From Bacillus sp. HNG (GTDB taxonomy: Bacteria > Bacillota > Bacilli > Bacillales > Bacillaceae_L): a DNA stretch of 64,000 bases. The notes under the pieces were generated by a model. The model searched no databases and had not been told where the DNA came from. It saw nothing but the letters and a program-made list of their open reading frames with translations. The DNA is taken from positions 1 through 64,000 of the forward strand of contig NZ_QUQV01000005.1 in the NCBI RefSeq assembly GCF_003400205.1, written 5' to 3'. Each line of letters opens with the position of its first letter. Position 1 is the first letter of the stretch. Of the stretch, positions 33,048 to 41,489 are shown one piece after another. The translations under genes were made by a program, and so were the position numbers.

Positions 33048-33791
33048 TTAATCTTCCTCATCCTCACGAAACAGCTCCTCCAAATACCGTTCCCGGCGAT
33101 TTAAGAATCCCATCGTGATCTGATAATGCTCGGTCTCTTCATAGGCAATCTCCTCAATCGGAGATGCATCAAAATTGTAAATCTGAGCACCTGGGTACCC
33201 TAGTAAAATCGGTGAATGTGTCGCAATGATAAATTGCGCATCTCCCCTGCTCGCCAGTTCGTGTATCACTCGCAAAAATGCAAGCTGTCGTGCCGGAGAT
33301 AACGCAGCCTCTGGCTCATCCAAAAGATAGAGACTTTGAGCGCCAAATCGGTTTAAAAATAAAGACAAAAATGACTCACCATGTGATTGCTCATGTAGCG
33401 ACTTACCACCATACCCCTGATAGTTAAAAGTAGGATCTTCCTCGGCCAATTGGTCCAAGTATGACGCAAATTGAAAAAAGCTCTCTGCTCGTAAGAAGAA
33501 GCCTTGGTTAATTTTCGGCATCCATGAAAGCCGAATATAGTCACTTAATGCGGGCGCCGCATCTTCAAATGTATAAAAATTATTTCTTCCGCCACCTCCA
33601 GTATTAAACCCACACTGATGGGCGATTGCCTCAAGCAAAGTCGACTTACCAGACCCATTTTCACCCACAAAAAACGTCACGCGATTATGAAAATCGAGCT
33701 GGTCCAGGCCCCTAATACTTGGAATAGAAAAAGGATACTCACGTACATTATGCATTTTTTCCGCCAACACTTTCACACTATGTAAAAACAA
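33048..33791 (-). CDS. AAA family ATPase (ABC/SMC-type P-loop)
   Basis: A 247-residue single-domain P-loop ATPase: Walker A GENGSGKST (about 42-50), a signature-like SHGESFLSLF, Walker B LYLLDEPEAALSP and the switch His in FIIATHSP. The start MFLHSVKV...EYPFSIPSIRGLD fits the predicted-ATPase family with an N-terminal strand, so the TTG at 33791, six bases after GGTGAT, is kept. Possible roles are DNA repair or a stand-alone defence ATPase, but no nuclease partner is adjacent. Confidence 0.8.
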   Translation of the reverse strand: MFLHSVKVLAEKMHNVREYPFSIPSIRGLDQLDFHNRVTFFVGENGSGKSTLLEAIAHQCGFNTGGGGRNNFYTFEDAAPALSDYIRLSWMPKINQGFFLRAESFFQFASYLDQLAEEDPTFNYQGYGGKSLHEQSHGESFLSLFLNRFGAQSLYLLDEPEAALSPARQLAFLRVIHELASRGDAQFIIATHSPILLGYPGAQIYNFDASPIEEIAYEETEHYQITMGFLNRRERYLEELFREDEED

Positions 33792-33942
33792 GCTTAATCA
33801 CCACACTATTCTGATACAACCATTTTAACACGCAAGTTCTAATCTTCCACCCATTTCCATCACATTTGGATTATTATATCTTGATAATATCTGGCAGACA
33901 TGATAAAATTCTAAAAATTTACCAATAAAGGAGACCTGACAA

Positions 33943-34464
33943 ATGAGATATGTTACATTAAAAGACATTTTTAATCATCGGATTGCTCAAAAGTACCTGT
34001 CTCGCTCAGGGAAGGCACACGCGATTGCTTGTGCGTATCATGCATTTAAAATGGCGAAGGAGCGAAATGTATCAGTCGATCTAGCAACAAAGGCTGCATT
34101 GCTTCATGATATGGGACACTACACGTGGTATAAAAACGGAAAATGGGATTACAGCATGTACAAGGAAAATGATATTCATGCGATTAAAGGTGCGGAGCGT
34201 GCTCATAAATTATTGATTCGTTTAGGTGAAAATCCAAAGTATGCCAAGGAGATTGCCTATGCGATCTTATTCCATACAGATTCCTATATCGAGGAAGGAT
34301 TTATCAAGCGAACACCTCTGCAGGCCATCACAAAGCTTGCTGATGAAATGGATGAAGAAAAAGGCGGCCTCCATCATTATCGTCAAATTGAGGAGGACAA
34401 AGCGAAGAAAATGATTGCCAGATTAGACGAATTAGTAGAACAAGAAATGATAAATCAGCAATAA
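33943..34464 (+). CDS. HD domain protein
   Basis: A 173-residue HD-superfamily phosphohydrolase. The metal ligands are visible as H in AIACAYHAFK, HD in AALLHDMGHY (about 54-63), a later FHTDSY and KLADEMD. It is similar in layout to small nucleotide phosphohydrolases such as YqeK, though the substrate is unknown. AAAGGAG precedes the ATG. Divergent from the AAA ATPase gene and convergent with corA. Confidence 0.85.
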   Translation: MRYVTLKDIFNHRIAQKYLSRSGKAHAIACAYHAFKMAKERNVSVDLATKAALLHDMGHYTWYKNGKWDYSMYKENDIHAIKGAERAHKLLIRLGENPKYAKEIAYAILFHTDSYIEEGFIKRTPLQAITKLADEMDEEKGGLHHYRQIEEDKAKKMIARLDELVEQEMINQQ

Positions 34465-34495
34465 AAAGCGTTGATCCCACTACCTGGACCAACGC
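34462..34495 (-). terminator. rho-independent terminator of corA
   Basis: Minus strand GCGTTG, a 16-base partly pairing loop, CAACGC, then TTTTTATT. It lies nine bases after the corA stop. Confidence 0.75.
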
Positions 34496-34503
34496 CACAA
34501 ACC

Positions 34504-35442
34504 CTAGAAGAAACGTTTCTTCCAAAAGATATAAGCAGTAATACTTGATAAAATAAACGAAATCGTAATCGCAATTAAAAAGGAATATTGGTATTCCTGG
34601 AACGGAATCGATACGTTCATTCCGTAAAAGCTTGCGACCATTGTTGGCAACGATAGAATAATTGTAATCGAAGTTAAAAACTTCATGACAATATTTACAT
34701 TGTTGGAGATCACCGATGCAAAGGCATCCATCATTCCACTTAAAATCGAGGTATGTGTTTCTGCCATTTCAATCGCCTGTTGATTTTCAATGATGACATC
34801 TTCAAGCAATTCCTGATCATCTTCATACATTTTCAAATAATTACTTTTCAACATTTTCTGCATGACAATATTATTCGATTTCAAGGAGGTTGTAAAATAG
34901 ACTAAACTTTTTTCAAAGTTTAAGAGTGAAAAAAGCTCCTTGTTTTTCATCGATTGATGAAGTTCTTTCTCAATTAAATCCGTTTTCTTGCTTATTTGCT
35001 TTAAATATCTGAGATATAAGGTTGCCATCGTATAAAGAATTTGAAAAGCAAACCTTGTTCTTTTAAAGGTAAAAAAGTTTTTGATTTTCCCCTCGGAGAA
35101 ACTATGAAAGATCGGATTATCCTTTAAACAAACCGTCACAAAACAATTTTTGGCTATAATGATTCCTAATGGAATGGTGTCATATATCGGGATCTCATTT
35201 TCATCCATGGAAACCGACGGAATGTTGACAATGATTAAAATGTTTTCCCCGTCTTTTTCAATCCTAGACCGCTCTTCTTCGTCCAATGGATCCTTGATAA
35301 ATTCCACAGGTATTTCGAGTGTTGATGTGATTTCATTGATTTCTTTTTCAGTTGGAGCAATTAGGTTAATCCAGCAACCGTTTGTAATAGTCGTTGTTTC
35401 CTGTAACTTTCCCTGCTCATTGGATAGATAAATATTTAACAT
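34504..35442 (-). CDS. CorA-family magnesium/divalent cation transporter
   Basis: A 312-residue CorA family channel: a large N-terminal cytoplasmic domain (about 1-245), then two C-terminal membrane helices with the selectivity motif YGMN (about 274-277) at the end of the first and a basic KKRFF tail. It forms a pentamer and imports Mg or related divalent ions. The ribosome binding site GAGGAGG lies in a small hairpin just after a 40-codon upstream ORF, suggesting translational control. Confidence 0.92.
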   Translation of the reverse strand: MLNIYLSNEQGKLQETTTITNGCWINLIAPTEKEINEITSTLEIPVEFIKDPLDEEERSRIEKDGENILIIVNIPSVSMDENEIPIYDTIPLGIIIAKNCFVTVCLKDNPIFHSFSEGKIKNFFTFKRTRFAFQILYTMATLYLRYLKQISKKTDLIEKELHQSMKNKELFSLLNFEKSLVYFTTSLKSNNIVMQKMLKSNYLKMYEDDQELLEDVIIENQQAIEMAETHTSILSGMMDAFASVISNNVNIVMKFLTSITIILSLPTMVASFYGMNVSIPFQEYQYSFLIAITISFILSSITAYIFWKKRFF

Positions 35443-35449
35443 AAAATAA

Positions 35450-35470
35450 CCTCCTCTTTTTCAACGAGGA
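35450..35470 (-). promoter_or_regulatory. hairpin sequestering the corA ribosome binding site
   Basis: Minus strand TCCTC (complement of 35466-35470), loop of nine, then GAGGA-GG, the corA Shine-Dalgarno (complement of 35450-35456). The stem is only 5 bp and starts two bases after the stop of the upstream ORF, so ribosomes terminating there could open or block it. Confidence 0.5.
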
Positions 35471-35472
35471 AG

Positions 35473-35595
35473 TCAAAAATCTTCACCAGTTAAAGTTGAA
35501 TTCTTATTTGTTTTCCAACTTACGAAAATTGGTTCATTAATGACCTCCCCTTTTTTCGACGCGGGATCAGGGTCGTTACACAAATGACTACTCAT
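35473..35595 (-). CDS. small ORF upstream of corA, possible leader peptide
   Basis: A 40-residue frame starting ATG with GGAG ten bases upstream and ending 30 bases before corA. The product begins MSSHLCNDPDPASKKG and is hydrophilic. The alternating Asp/Pro stretch near the N-terminus is the kind of nascent-chain sequence known to destabilise ribosomes at low Mg in the enterobacterial mgtL leader. A role in controlling corA translation is inference. It could also be a free small protein. Confidence 0.55.
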   Translation of the reverse strand: MSSHLCNDPDPASKKGEVINEPIFVSWKTNKNSTLTGEDF

Positions 35596-35689
35596 AAAAA
35601 TTCAACTCCTTTTTCATTAGAATACCGTAATATTGTACTCGAAAAATCGGTGTTTGTAACTACTTGATTTTTCCCAACCAAAATTTCTC

Positions 35690-35735
35690 AAAAAAAAAGC
35701 CCAAGAAAAAGCTTTCGAAAGCCTTTCCTTGGACT
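35690..35735 (-). terminator. rho-independent terminator of the aminopeptidase gene
   Basis: Minus strand GTCCAAGGAAAGGCTTTCGA, pairing with AAGCTTTTTCTTGG, then GCTTTTTTTT. It is an imperfect but long stem, 11 bases after the stop. Confidence 0.8.
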
Positions 35736-35745
35736 CCATCTTTTC

Positions 35746-36990
35746 TTATATTGCCCAATCACCTTTACGAAAAACCGGCACAACAGTACCATCTTCTTTA
35801 ATCCCGTCAATATCCATTTCACTTGAGCCAATCATGAAATCAACATGAACGGTTGAAACATTCAAGCCATGTTCTTTTAATTCAGCTTCATTCATCTTCG
35901 TGCCACCTTGTAGGTTCGTTGGATATGCCGCACCAATCGCAAGGTGATTTGACGCATTTTCATCAAATAAAGTATTGAAGAAGGTAATGCCTGATTGTGA
36001 AATTGGCGATGGGTCTGGCACTAACGCAACCTCGCCAAGACCTGTTCCACCTTCATTATCGAAAACCAATTTCTTCATGATCTCATCTCCGGTTTCTGCA
36101 GAGATGTCAACAATTTTGCCATCTTTAAAATGAACCTCAATCCCTTCGATTAATGTCCCAGCATAGCTTAATGGCTTTGTGCTGCGAACCACTCCGTCCA
36201 TACGGCGTGTATCAGGTGCCGTGTACACTTCTTCAGTCGGCATATTTGCAATAAATTCTTCCTCATTTGGATTATAGCTTCTTGCACTTTCCCAAATATG
36301 ATTCTTCGGTAAACCAAGTTTAAAATCTGTGCCTGGTGCTCTGTAATGAAGCATGTCAAACTGAATTTCATTTAATTTTGCTGCCTTTTCATTCAACATT
36401 TTTGTATGCTCTTCCCATGCTGCTACTGGGTCGTCCTCATACACTCGGCATGTTTTAAAAATTTGATCCCAAAGTGCATCCACCTGTTCCTCTGACGATG
36501 CTAGATTCGGAAATACTGTTGCAGCCCAGCCTGCCCCAGCTGCACCTGCAACAGTCCATTTTAAATCATTATTTTGTGTTGCAATACGTTGCACTTTGAA
36601 AGCTTTAGCAGCTTTGTTTTGAAATGCTGAAATTTTAGCAGGATCTACTCCACTTAAGAAGCCTGGATCACTCGACACAATCGATAGACGACAAACCTTG
36701 TGATTGAGAACATGATCCTCAGATTCTTGAATTTCGTACTCAGGTATATCTGTTAACACCTCTTCTGGCTGGTGTAAATAATGTTCTTTTGTAATTTCAT
36801 CATCAGACCATTTTATAATGACTTTTTCTGCTCCTAATGAATAAGCTTCTTTTGTCACTAGACGAGCAAGTGGTGCTTGATCAACGGTAATCGTCACTTT
36901 TACCCAATCACCTTTTTGCACATTTAGTCCATTAGCTACCAAAAGCCTTGCATATTTTTGTAAATTTTCTTCGAAGTTTGGTAGAACCAT
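35746..36990 (-). CDS. M29 family aminopeptidase (AmpS-like)
   Basis: A 414-residue metallo-aminopeptidase of family M29 (thermophilic aminopeptidase T / AmpS / PepS). Conserved elements include NMPTEEVYTAPD with Glu metal ligands, EVALVP, FNTLFDENASNHLAIG with Glu and His, and HVDFMIGSSEMDIDG with His/Asp ligands near the C-terminus. It is a dimeric cytoplasmic exopeptidase. GGGGG precedes the ATG. Length matches B. subtilis AmpS (about 410). Confidence 0.92.
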   Translation of the reverse strand: MVLPNFEENLQKYARLLVANGLNVQKGDWVKVTITVDQAPLARLVTKEAYSLGAEKVIIKWSDDEITKEHYLHQPEEVLTDIPEYEIQESEDHVLNHKVCRLSIVSSDPGFLSGVDPAKISAFQNKAAKAFKVQRIATQNNDLKWTVAGAAGAGWAATVFPNLASSEEQVDALWDQIFKTCRVYEDDPVAAWEEHTKMLNEKAAKLNEIQFDMLHYRAPGTDFKLGLPKNHIWESARSYNPNEEEFIANMPTEEVYTAPDTRRMDGVVRSTKPLSYAGTLIEGIEVHFKDGKIVDISAETGDEIMKKLVFDNEGGTGLGEVALVPDPSPISQSGITFFNTLFDENASNHLAIGAAYPTNLQGGTKMNEAELKEHGLNVSTVHVDFMIGSSEMDIDGIKEDGTVVPVFRKGDWAI

Positions 36991-37081
36991 TTTAATACCC
37001 CCAATAAAATATGTATGTTTCTATACTAGCATAACCCGTTTTAAAATTACTAATGATTCAATGAACTTTAACACTCATATA

Positions 37082-38020
37082 TCACTTTCCAACCAAAGAA
37101 CGATGCCCAAGAAAAAGCCTTAGCCATTGGGCTGGCCTATCAAAGCATTCACTTTTATTTTTACTGTGAGGTGTCAAGTATAAGTGCCAGCTAAGGGCAC
37201 GCTGGACACATGCTAATTCATCCGAAATGCGCAAGGCTTTGTCTAATTCCGTTATGGATGCAAATTTTGTCCAAGGTTCTAGGTAGAAAGGGCGAAATTC
37301 ATTCACCATTCCGAGCCATTCGGATTCATCATGGATTAGATCATCAAGCGCATGCCAGAATATTCGCGTACTAAAAAACGGATGGGAAACGGATGCATCC
37401 CCCCAATCAAAAAACACGATGTTGTCATTAACGATTCGTATATTGTTTGAATGGAGATCCCCGTGTTCAATTGAAGCTGGCAATATTGAGTCCATTTGAT
37501 CACACATTGATTGAAGTTCAGGTTGAAGTGACATCACCTTCTTCGTTTCATCCTCTGTTAGACCTGTTCCACACATTTCTTTTAAATGCTGTTCAATTTC
37601 TTGTTTAAGAATAGGCATTCTACGATCAGGAACACCCATTTTGATTAGGCTTTCCACTTCTTCCATTTGAGAAATCTGTAACTCTGCATATTCTTGTATG
37701 GCTCGCCAATAGAGCTGTTTATCCTTTATATTTCGAAGGGGTTTTCCCTTCAAATCTTCCATCAGAAACCAGCCTTCTGATTCGTTTAATGCTACTATAT
37801 GAGCCGTTTTACCCTGTAATCTCAAATCTAAATGCTTACTTACTACAGCTTCATGTTTAGTGGACAGTCCATTTTCCTTATAAAATAAAACTCCACGTTT
37901 TGTAGGAATTCGTACAACTAAACAAAAATCAGTATCTTTGACCTTTTCAACACTACCAGTGATTTCATAACCTGCATCTTTGGTTACAGTATGTAGCCAT
38001 TTTTCTGAATGCCCTTTCAT
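37082..38020 (-). CDS. aminoglycoside phosphotransferase-fold protein
   Basis: A 312-residue APH/choline-kinase fold protein. The catalytic loop is EHGDLHSNNIRI (HGDxxxxN, about 187-198) and the metal-binding Asp is in FFDWGDAS. Such proteins phosphorylate small alcohols, sugars or aminoglycosides; no resistance claim can be made. ATG 38020 follows GAGGGTG at six bases; an in-frame ATG nine bases upstream is less well placed. Confidence 0.82.
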   Translation of the reverse strand: MKGHSEKWLHTVTKDAGYEITGSVEKVKDTDFCLVVRIPTKRGVLFYKENGLSTKHEAVVSKHLDLRLQGKTAHIVALNESEGWFLMEDLKGKPLRNIKDKQLYWRAIQEYAELQISQMEEVESLIKMGVPDRRMPILKQEIEQHLKEMCGTGLTEDETKKVMSLQPELQSMCDQMDSILPASIEHGDLHSNNIRIVNDNIVFFDWGDASVSHPFFSTRIFWHALDDLIHDESEWLGMVNEFRPFYLEPWTKFASITELDKALRISDELACVQRALSWHLYLTPHSKNKSECFDRPAQWLRLFLGHRSLVGK

Positions 38021-38123
38021 AAAAAGCACCCTCTTTACCTAAATTTATTCCTTATTAGTTTCTATAAAACATGTTCTACTCCTTTATTTATACTAAAAAA
38101 GAGCAAATCAATTATGATTTGCT

Positions 38124-38705
38124 CTAGTCCATTGGAACCTGCAACTTAAACCTTAACTCGTCCTTACTTAAATCAAAGGTATCGACTTCAACCTTCGTGT
38201 CGCTCTTCATTTTCATCTCAGACAAATAAACATAAATGTCTTGATTTTTTGCATCAATCTGAACCCACTCAGGTAGATTGTAATAGTCATTAATATAGCG
38301 TAGAACAAACGTAACCGGTAGGCTCACTTGACCAACAGTAAAAGCCTCCTGCTGTAAAAGTAAATCTCCGTTCTCAAGTACCTTAGGCTTAAAAGTCATA
38401 ACCATATCAATCTCTTTACCAAAGACTTGAATCGTCCCGAGCAGCATGACCCTTTCTGTCAACAAGACCTTATAGTTTAGAGGATTATCCTTTGCCTCTT
38501 TTTTCAAAAAGTTATTAATAACCCTTGTTAGATCCTCTTTGTTTGTTTCGACGGATAGATTCACATAATCATTCGAAACCACTTTTTCCTTCGGGGTCAC
38601 TTCTTTATTAGGTGTAAAAAGCAACCCGAAAAAAATGAGGACACATACCAGATTAATCGAAAGTAATGTTAGAAATAAGACCTTCCATTTATTTTTTATC
38701 TTCAT
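38124..38705 (-). CDS. ypmS: YpmS family protein
   Basis: A 193-residue protein with one N-terminal membrane anchor (about 8-30) and an extracytoplasmic domain of the YpmS/DUF2140 family, including VLRYINDYYNLPEWV and IYVYLSEMKMKSDTKV. It is 24 bases downstream of ypmR, as in B. subtilis where ypmR and ypmS are adjacent. Function is unknown, probably at the membrane-wall interface. ATG 38705 has GAGGAGG six bases upstream. Confidence 0.88.
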   Translation of the reverse strand: MKIKNKWKVLFLTLLSINLVCVLIFFGLLFTPNKEVTPKEKVVSNDYVNLSVETNKEDLTRVINNFLKKEAKDNPLNYKVLLTERVMLLGTIQVFGKEIDMVMTFKPKVLENGDLLLQQEAFTVGQVSLPVTFVLRYINDYYNLPEWVQIDAKNQDIYVYLSEMKMKSDTKVEVDTFDLSKDELRFKLQVPMD

Positions 38706-38729
38706 CAAAGACCTCCTCTACGAAGGAAA

Positions 38730-39512
38730 TCACTCTACCATGATTGCTTCAAAAATTCTTTCACTCATTAATTCATACCCTTTTGCGTTTGGATGAAACT
38801 CATCTTCTGCCAATAGATTATCACTCGTCTGGCTAAATACATCATCCACTTCTACAAATTTAGTATGTTCAAATTCAGTAAGAATGTTTTTACTACCTTC
38901 GTTCCAATTGTCAACAATCGTATTAATTTCAGTTGAAAGATCAATAAACCAACCGAACGGATTATAAAGCCCTACTAGTACAATTTCTGCATCACTATTA
39001 TAATTTCGAATATTTTCAAGGACTTTATGGAGACGAACCTCATATTTTGCCTGTTCTTTTTGAAACACATTTAATGATAAATCAAAAAGATTTTCTTTTA
39101 CAATTTTCATTATATCATTACCACCGATTGTAATGATAATAATGTCTGCATCGGCAATCCCTTCTTGAACTTCCTTATTCTGCAATCGATTAAGAAGATC
39201 TGTTGTTTTATGCCCTTTCACACCGAAATTCTCAAGCGTCACGGATTTCACTTCTTTTTCACCAAGTAGCTTTTCCTCTAGTAAGGAAGTATACCCCCCT
39301 TGCTTTGTCTCATCACCGACACCCTTTGTAAGAGAATCACCGATTGACGCAATTTGAAGATCCTTTGGGATAAAATCATCCGGAATTTCCTGCTTCGGAG
39401 TGAGTCCTGTATCATGGTCACTGGTGGCTATACCTGTTGTTGCCGGTATCCCCCCAGAACATCCACTCATCAATAAACTAGTGATAATAATGGCTAAAAA
39501 TGGATTTCTCAT
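38730..39512 (-). CDS. ypmR: SGNH hydrolase lipoprotein YpmR
   Basis: A 260-residue lipoprotein (lipobox MSGC, Cys about 18) with an SGNH domain: block I ASIGDSLTKGVGD, block III IITIGGNDIMK and block V DEFHPNAKGY with intact DxxH. It probably acts on lipid or wall esters outside the membrane. It pairs with ypmS. In B. subtilis ypmQ (sco) lies next to this pair; here sco is 3 kb away, separated by two other genes and a repeat array. Confidence 0.9.
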   Translation of the reverse strand: MRNPFLAIIITSLLMSGCSGGIPATTGIATSDHDTGLTPKQEIPDDFIPKDLQIASIGDSLTKGVGDETKQGGYTSLLEEKLLGEKEVKSVTLENFGVKGHKTTDLLNRLQNKEVQEGIADADIIIITIGGNDIMKIVKENLFDLSLNVFQKEQAKYEVRLHKVLENIRNYNSDAEIVLVGLYNPFGWFIDLSTEINTIVDNWNEGSKNILTEFEHTKFVEVDDVFSQTSDNLLAEDEFHPNAKGYELMSERIFEAIMVE

Positions 39513-39660
39513 CTTGGTCACCTACATTTCTCATTGTGACTATTGTCTACAAGTTTAGTATTATAGCATACGTAAAAAAACCTTTAACGATTACAGTTTC
39601 TGTGAAACTCTGTAATATTTATATTCGGCTTGAAAATTAAACCAAATCACAAAAAATGCT

Positions 39661-39686
39661 AAAAAGACGCCTACATGGACGTCTTT
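39661..39686 (-). terminator. rho-independent terminator of the phosphoesterase gene
   Basis: Minus strand AAAGACG, a 10-base loop, CGTCTTT, then TTAGC. It lies directly after the stop. Confidence 0.75.
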
Positions 39687-39689
39687 GCT

Positions 39690-40535
39690 TTAAACGGCTT
39701 GACTTGCACTTTCTTCTCCTAGTGTAAGCGTATGAATCGTAATTTCGGGATTGCTTCGCACACGAATATTAACGCCCGTTTGCCCTAGTCCTTCATTAAT
39801 ATAAAATGGTTTTCCATCATGGGAATGAAGACCTTTTATCATCTTCATTCTAACAAGTTTCCCCATTTTCACCAAGTGATAGGGCTTTGGATAACAGATT
39901 TGTCCACCATGAAAATGACCCGATAATAAATAATCAAAATGATAATCCTTCATATCTAGGACAAGGTTTGGATCATGGGTTAACACAAGATTATACCCAG
40001 CCTTTAACGAAGCATATGATTTTTCGAGGTTACTTAGGTTCGAACTAGAATCATCGATTCCAATGATATTCAAACGATGCCCTTGAATGACGAGTGTCTC
40101 ATTTTCATTTTGAAATGTTTTAACTCCGTGTTCCTCTAAAAGCTGCTTTAATTCTTCAAAATTCTTTTTGCGTAAAAAATAATCATGATTACCAAACACT
40201 GCATATATTCCACGTGTAGGGGCTAGCTTATTTAATGCGTCAAGATATGGCACAAGCTTAGGTATACTACGTTTACGATCTAAAAAATCACCCGTAATCG
40301 CAATTAAATCAACTTTTTCAGCTTTAACTTTATTATATAATTCTTCGGGAGTAATTGATAGATTTTCAAGATGTAAGTCTGATAGATGAAGAACATGAAT
40401 TTGTGTTGGATTCACAAAATCCTTTGTTGGCGTAACATTAATTTTATTTACATTTACATTGTATGTGTTTTTATTTGCTTTCCTAAAAAAATAGAAAACC
40501 ATCATAATTATAATAAAAAAGATAAAAAATTTCAT
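39690..40535 (-). CDS. membrane-anchored metallophosphoesterase (YpbG/YkuE-like)
   Basis: A 281-residue calcineurin-like phosphoesterase with an N-terminal membrane anchor (about 2-17). All family blocks are present: LSDLHLE (DxH), ITGDFLD (GD), FGNHDYF (GNHD), LTHDP and SGHFHGGQI. It binds two metals and hydrolyses phosphoesters, possibly UDP- or lipid-linked, at the membrane. GGAGAAAAGGTGG precedes the ATG. Confidence 0.9.
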   Translation of the reverse strand: MKFFIFFIIIMMVFYFFRKANKNTYNVNVNKINVTPTKDFVNPTQIHVLHLSDLHLENLSITPEELYNKVKAEKVDLIAITGDFLDRKRSIPKLVPYLDALNKLAPTRGIYAVFGNHDYFLRKKNFEELKQLLEEHGVKTFQNENETLVIQGHRLNIIGIDDSSSNLSNLEKSYASLKAGYNLVLTHDPNLVLDMKDYHFDYLLSGHFHGGQICYPKPYHLVKMGKLVRMKMIKGLHSHDGKPFYINEGLGQTGVNIRVRSNPEITIHTLTLGEESASQAV

Positions 40536-40607
40536 AAAAAAACACCACCTTTTCTCCTTCCATTATAAATACTAGAATTTGAAAAGTTAGTGGTAATGAA
40601 TGGATAC

Positions 40608-41159
40608 CTATCGATACAATTCAAAAAGTGTATGTTTAGACATAAATAAATACATGGGGTGTCTACGAATACTTTGCCCCGAAATAGTTGAGACAGCCAT
40701 ACAATACATCGGGAGAAACACAATCAACTTAAACCAGAGATAAATTTTATTTGAAATCGCAATTGATTCAAAACCCAATCGCCGGCTCCCCTTGTTTAAT
40801 GCTGTAATGCCAACGAGACCCTTGATTTCATTTTTCTTGGGATGGTTATGGAGATAATCAGCAACCCCTGGCAATGCTTGCTTCACTTGTTTATAAATGA
40901 GTCTCGCCTTTGATGTTTCTCCTTTCATACCAAGGAGCTCCCTTAGTAGTATCACATTATGAAGGTGAATTTTGATTAATAAGTCGTTTTTCTTAATTTC
41001 CGTTCCATCTGCAAGAACACACGACCGACCTTTGTATTTTGTTACTTTCACCCGCAGTATCTCACTATCCTCTACATATGTAAGCCTTGTAAATGCATAA
41101 TATAGTGGATCAAGAAAGGTCCAGATGGTAATCACACACAGCTTCATCCTAGCGAGCAT
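40608..41159 (-). CDS. YkoP-like protein
   Basis: A 183-residue protein resembling B. subtilis YkoP: an N-terminal hydrophobic segment TIWTFLDPLYYAFTRLTYVE, a central DGTEIKKNDLLIKIHLHNVI block, then KGLVGITALNKGSRRLGFE. A second hydrophobic segment lies near 150-170. In B. subtilis ykoP sits beside a glycosyltransferase gene; here it is alone. Function unknown. The start at 41159 fits AAGGGG eight bases upstream. Confidence 0.75.
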   Translation of the reverse strand: MLARMKLCVITIWTFLDPLYYAFTRLTYVEDSEILRVKVTKYKGRSCVLADGTEIKKNDLLIKIHLHNVILLRELLGMKGETSKARLIYKQVKQALPGVADYLHNHPKKNEIKGLVGITALNKGSRRLGFESIAISNKIYLWFKLIVFLPMYCMAVSTISGQSIRRHPMYLFMSKHTLFELYR

Positions 41160-41301
41160 CAGTGCATCCCCTTTTACAATTATTTCATTTTTCATTTTCT
41201 CTAATTGGCGTGAATTTTATTTTGGAAAAGTAAGGTAGGATGAGAGATTGGTTCTTTTTATAAACTATAATCAAAAAATAAAACGAAACGAGGTTATTCT
41301 C

Positions 41302-41451
41302 ATGAAAAAAGAACGCGAAGATCAATCTGTTTCGAAACAAGAATTCCCGGAGCAAATCTCAAGTGGCTGCCATACCTTCACTAGCCATGAGCTATTCTGG
41401 AGAGAGCTTGAGACAATTGTGGTGGATGGGGTTGAATTAGCAGAGGATTGA
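41302..41451 (+). CDS. small hypothetical protein
   Basis: A 49-residue acidic hydrophilic protein starting MKKEREDQSVSKQEFPEQIS and containing one Cys and CHTFTSHELFWRELE. GAGGTT precedes the ATG by nine bases. Array 4 begins about 40 bases after the stop. No family recognised. Confidence 0.6.
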   Translation: MKKEREDQSVSKQEFPEQISSGCHTFTSHELFWRELETIVVDGVELAED

Positions 41452-41489
41452 GTTTGGGGATTTGCTGATTAAATCTGTTATGTATAGAC

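Noticed and set aside
33048-33791. Two-gene defence system with the AAA ATPase
   Set aside because: No nuclease, TOPRIM or reverse transcriptase gene is adjacent. The divergent HD gene has its own promoter region and a housekeeping-type HD domain.
35443-35640. M-box (Mg) riboswitch ahead of corA
   Set aside because: The leader has an ORF and a small RBS hairpin but no recognisable M-box core or terminator/antiterminator pair.
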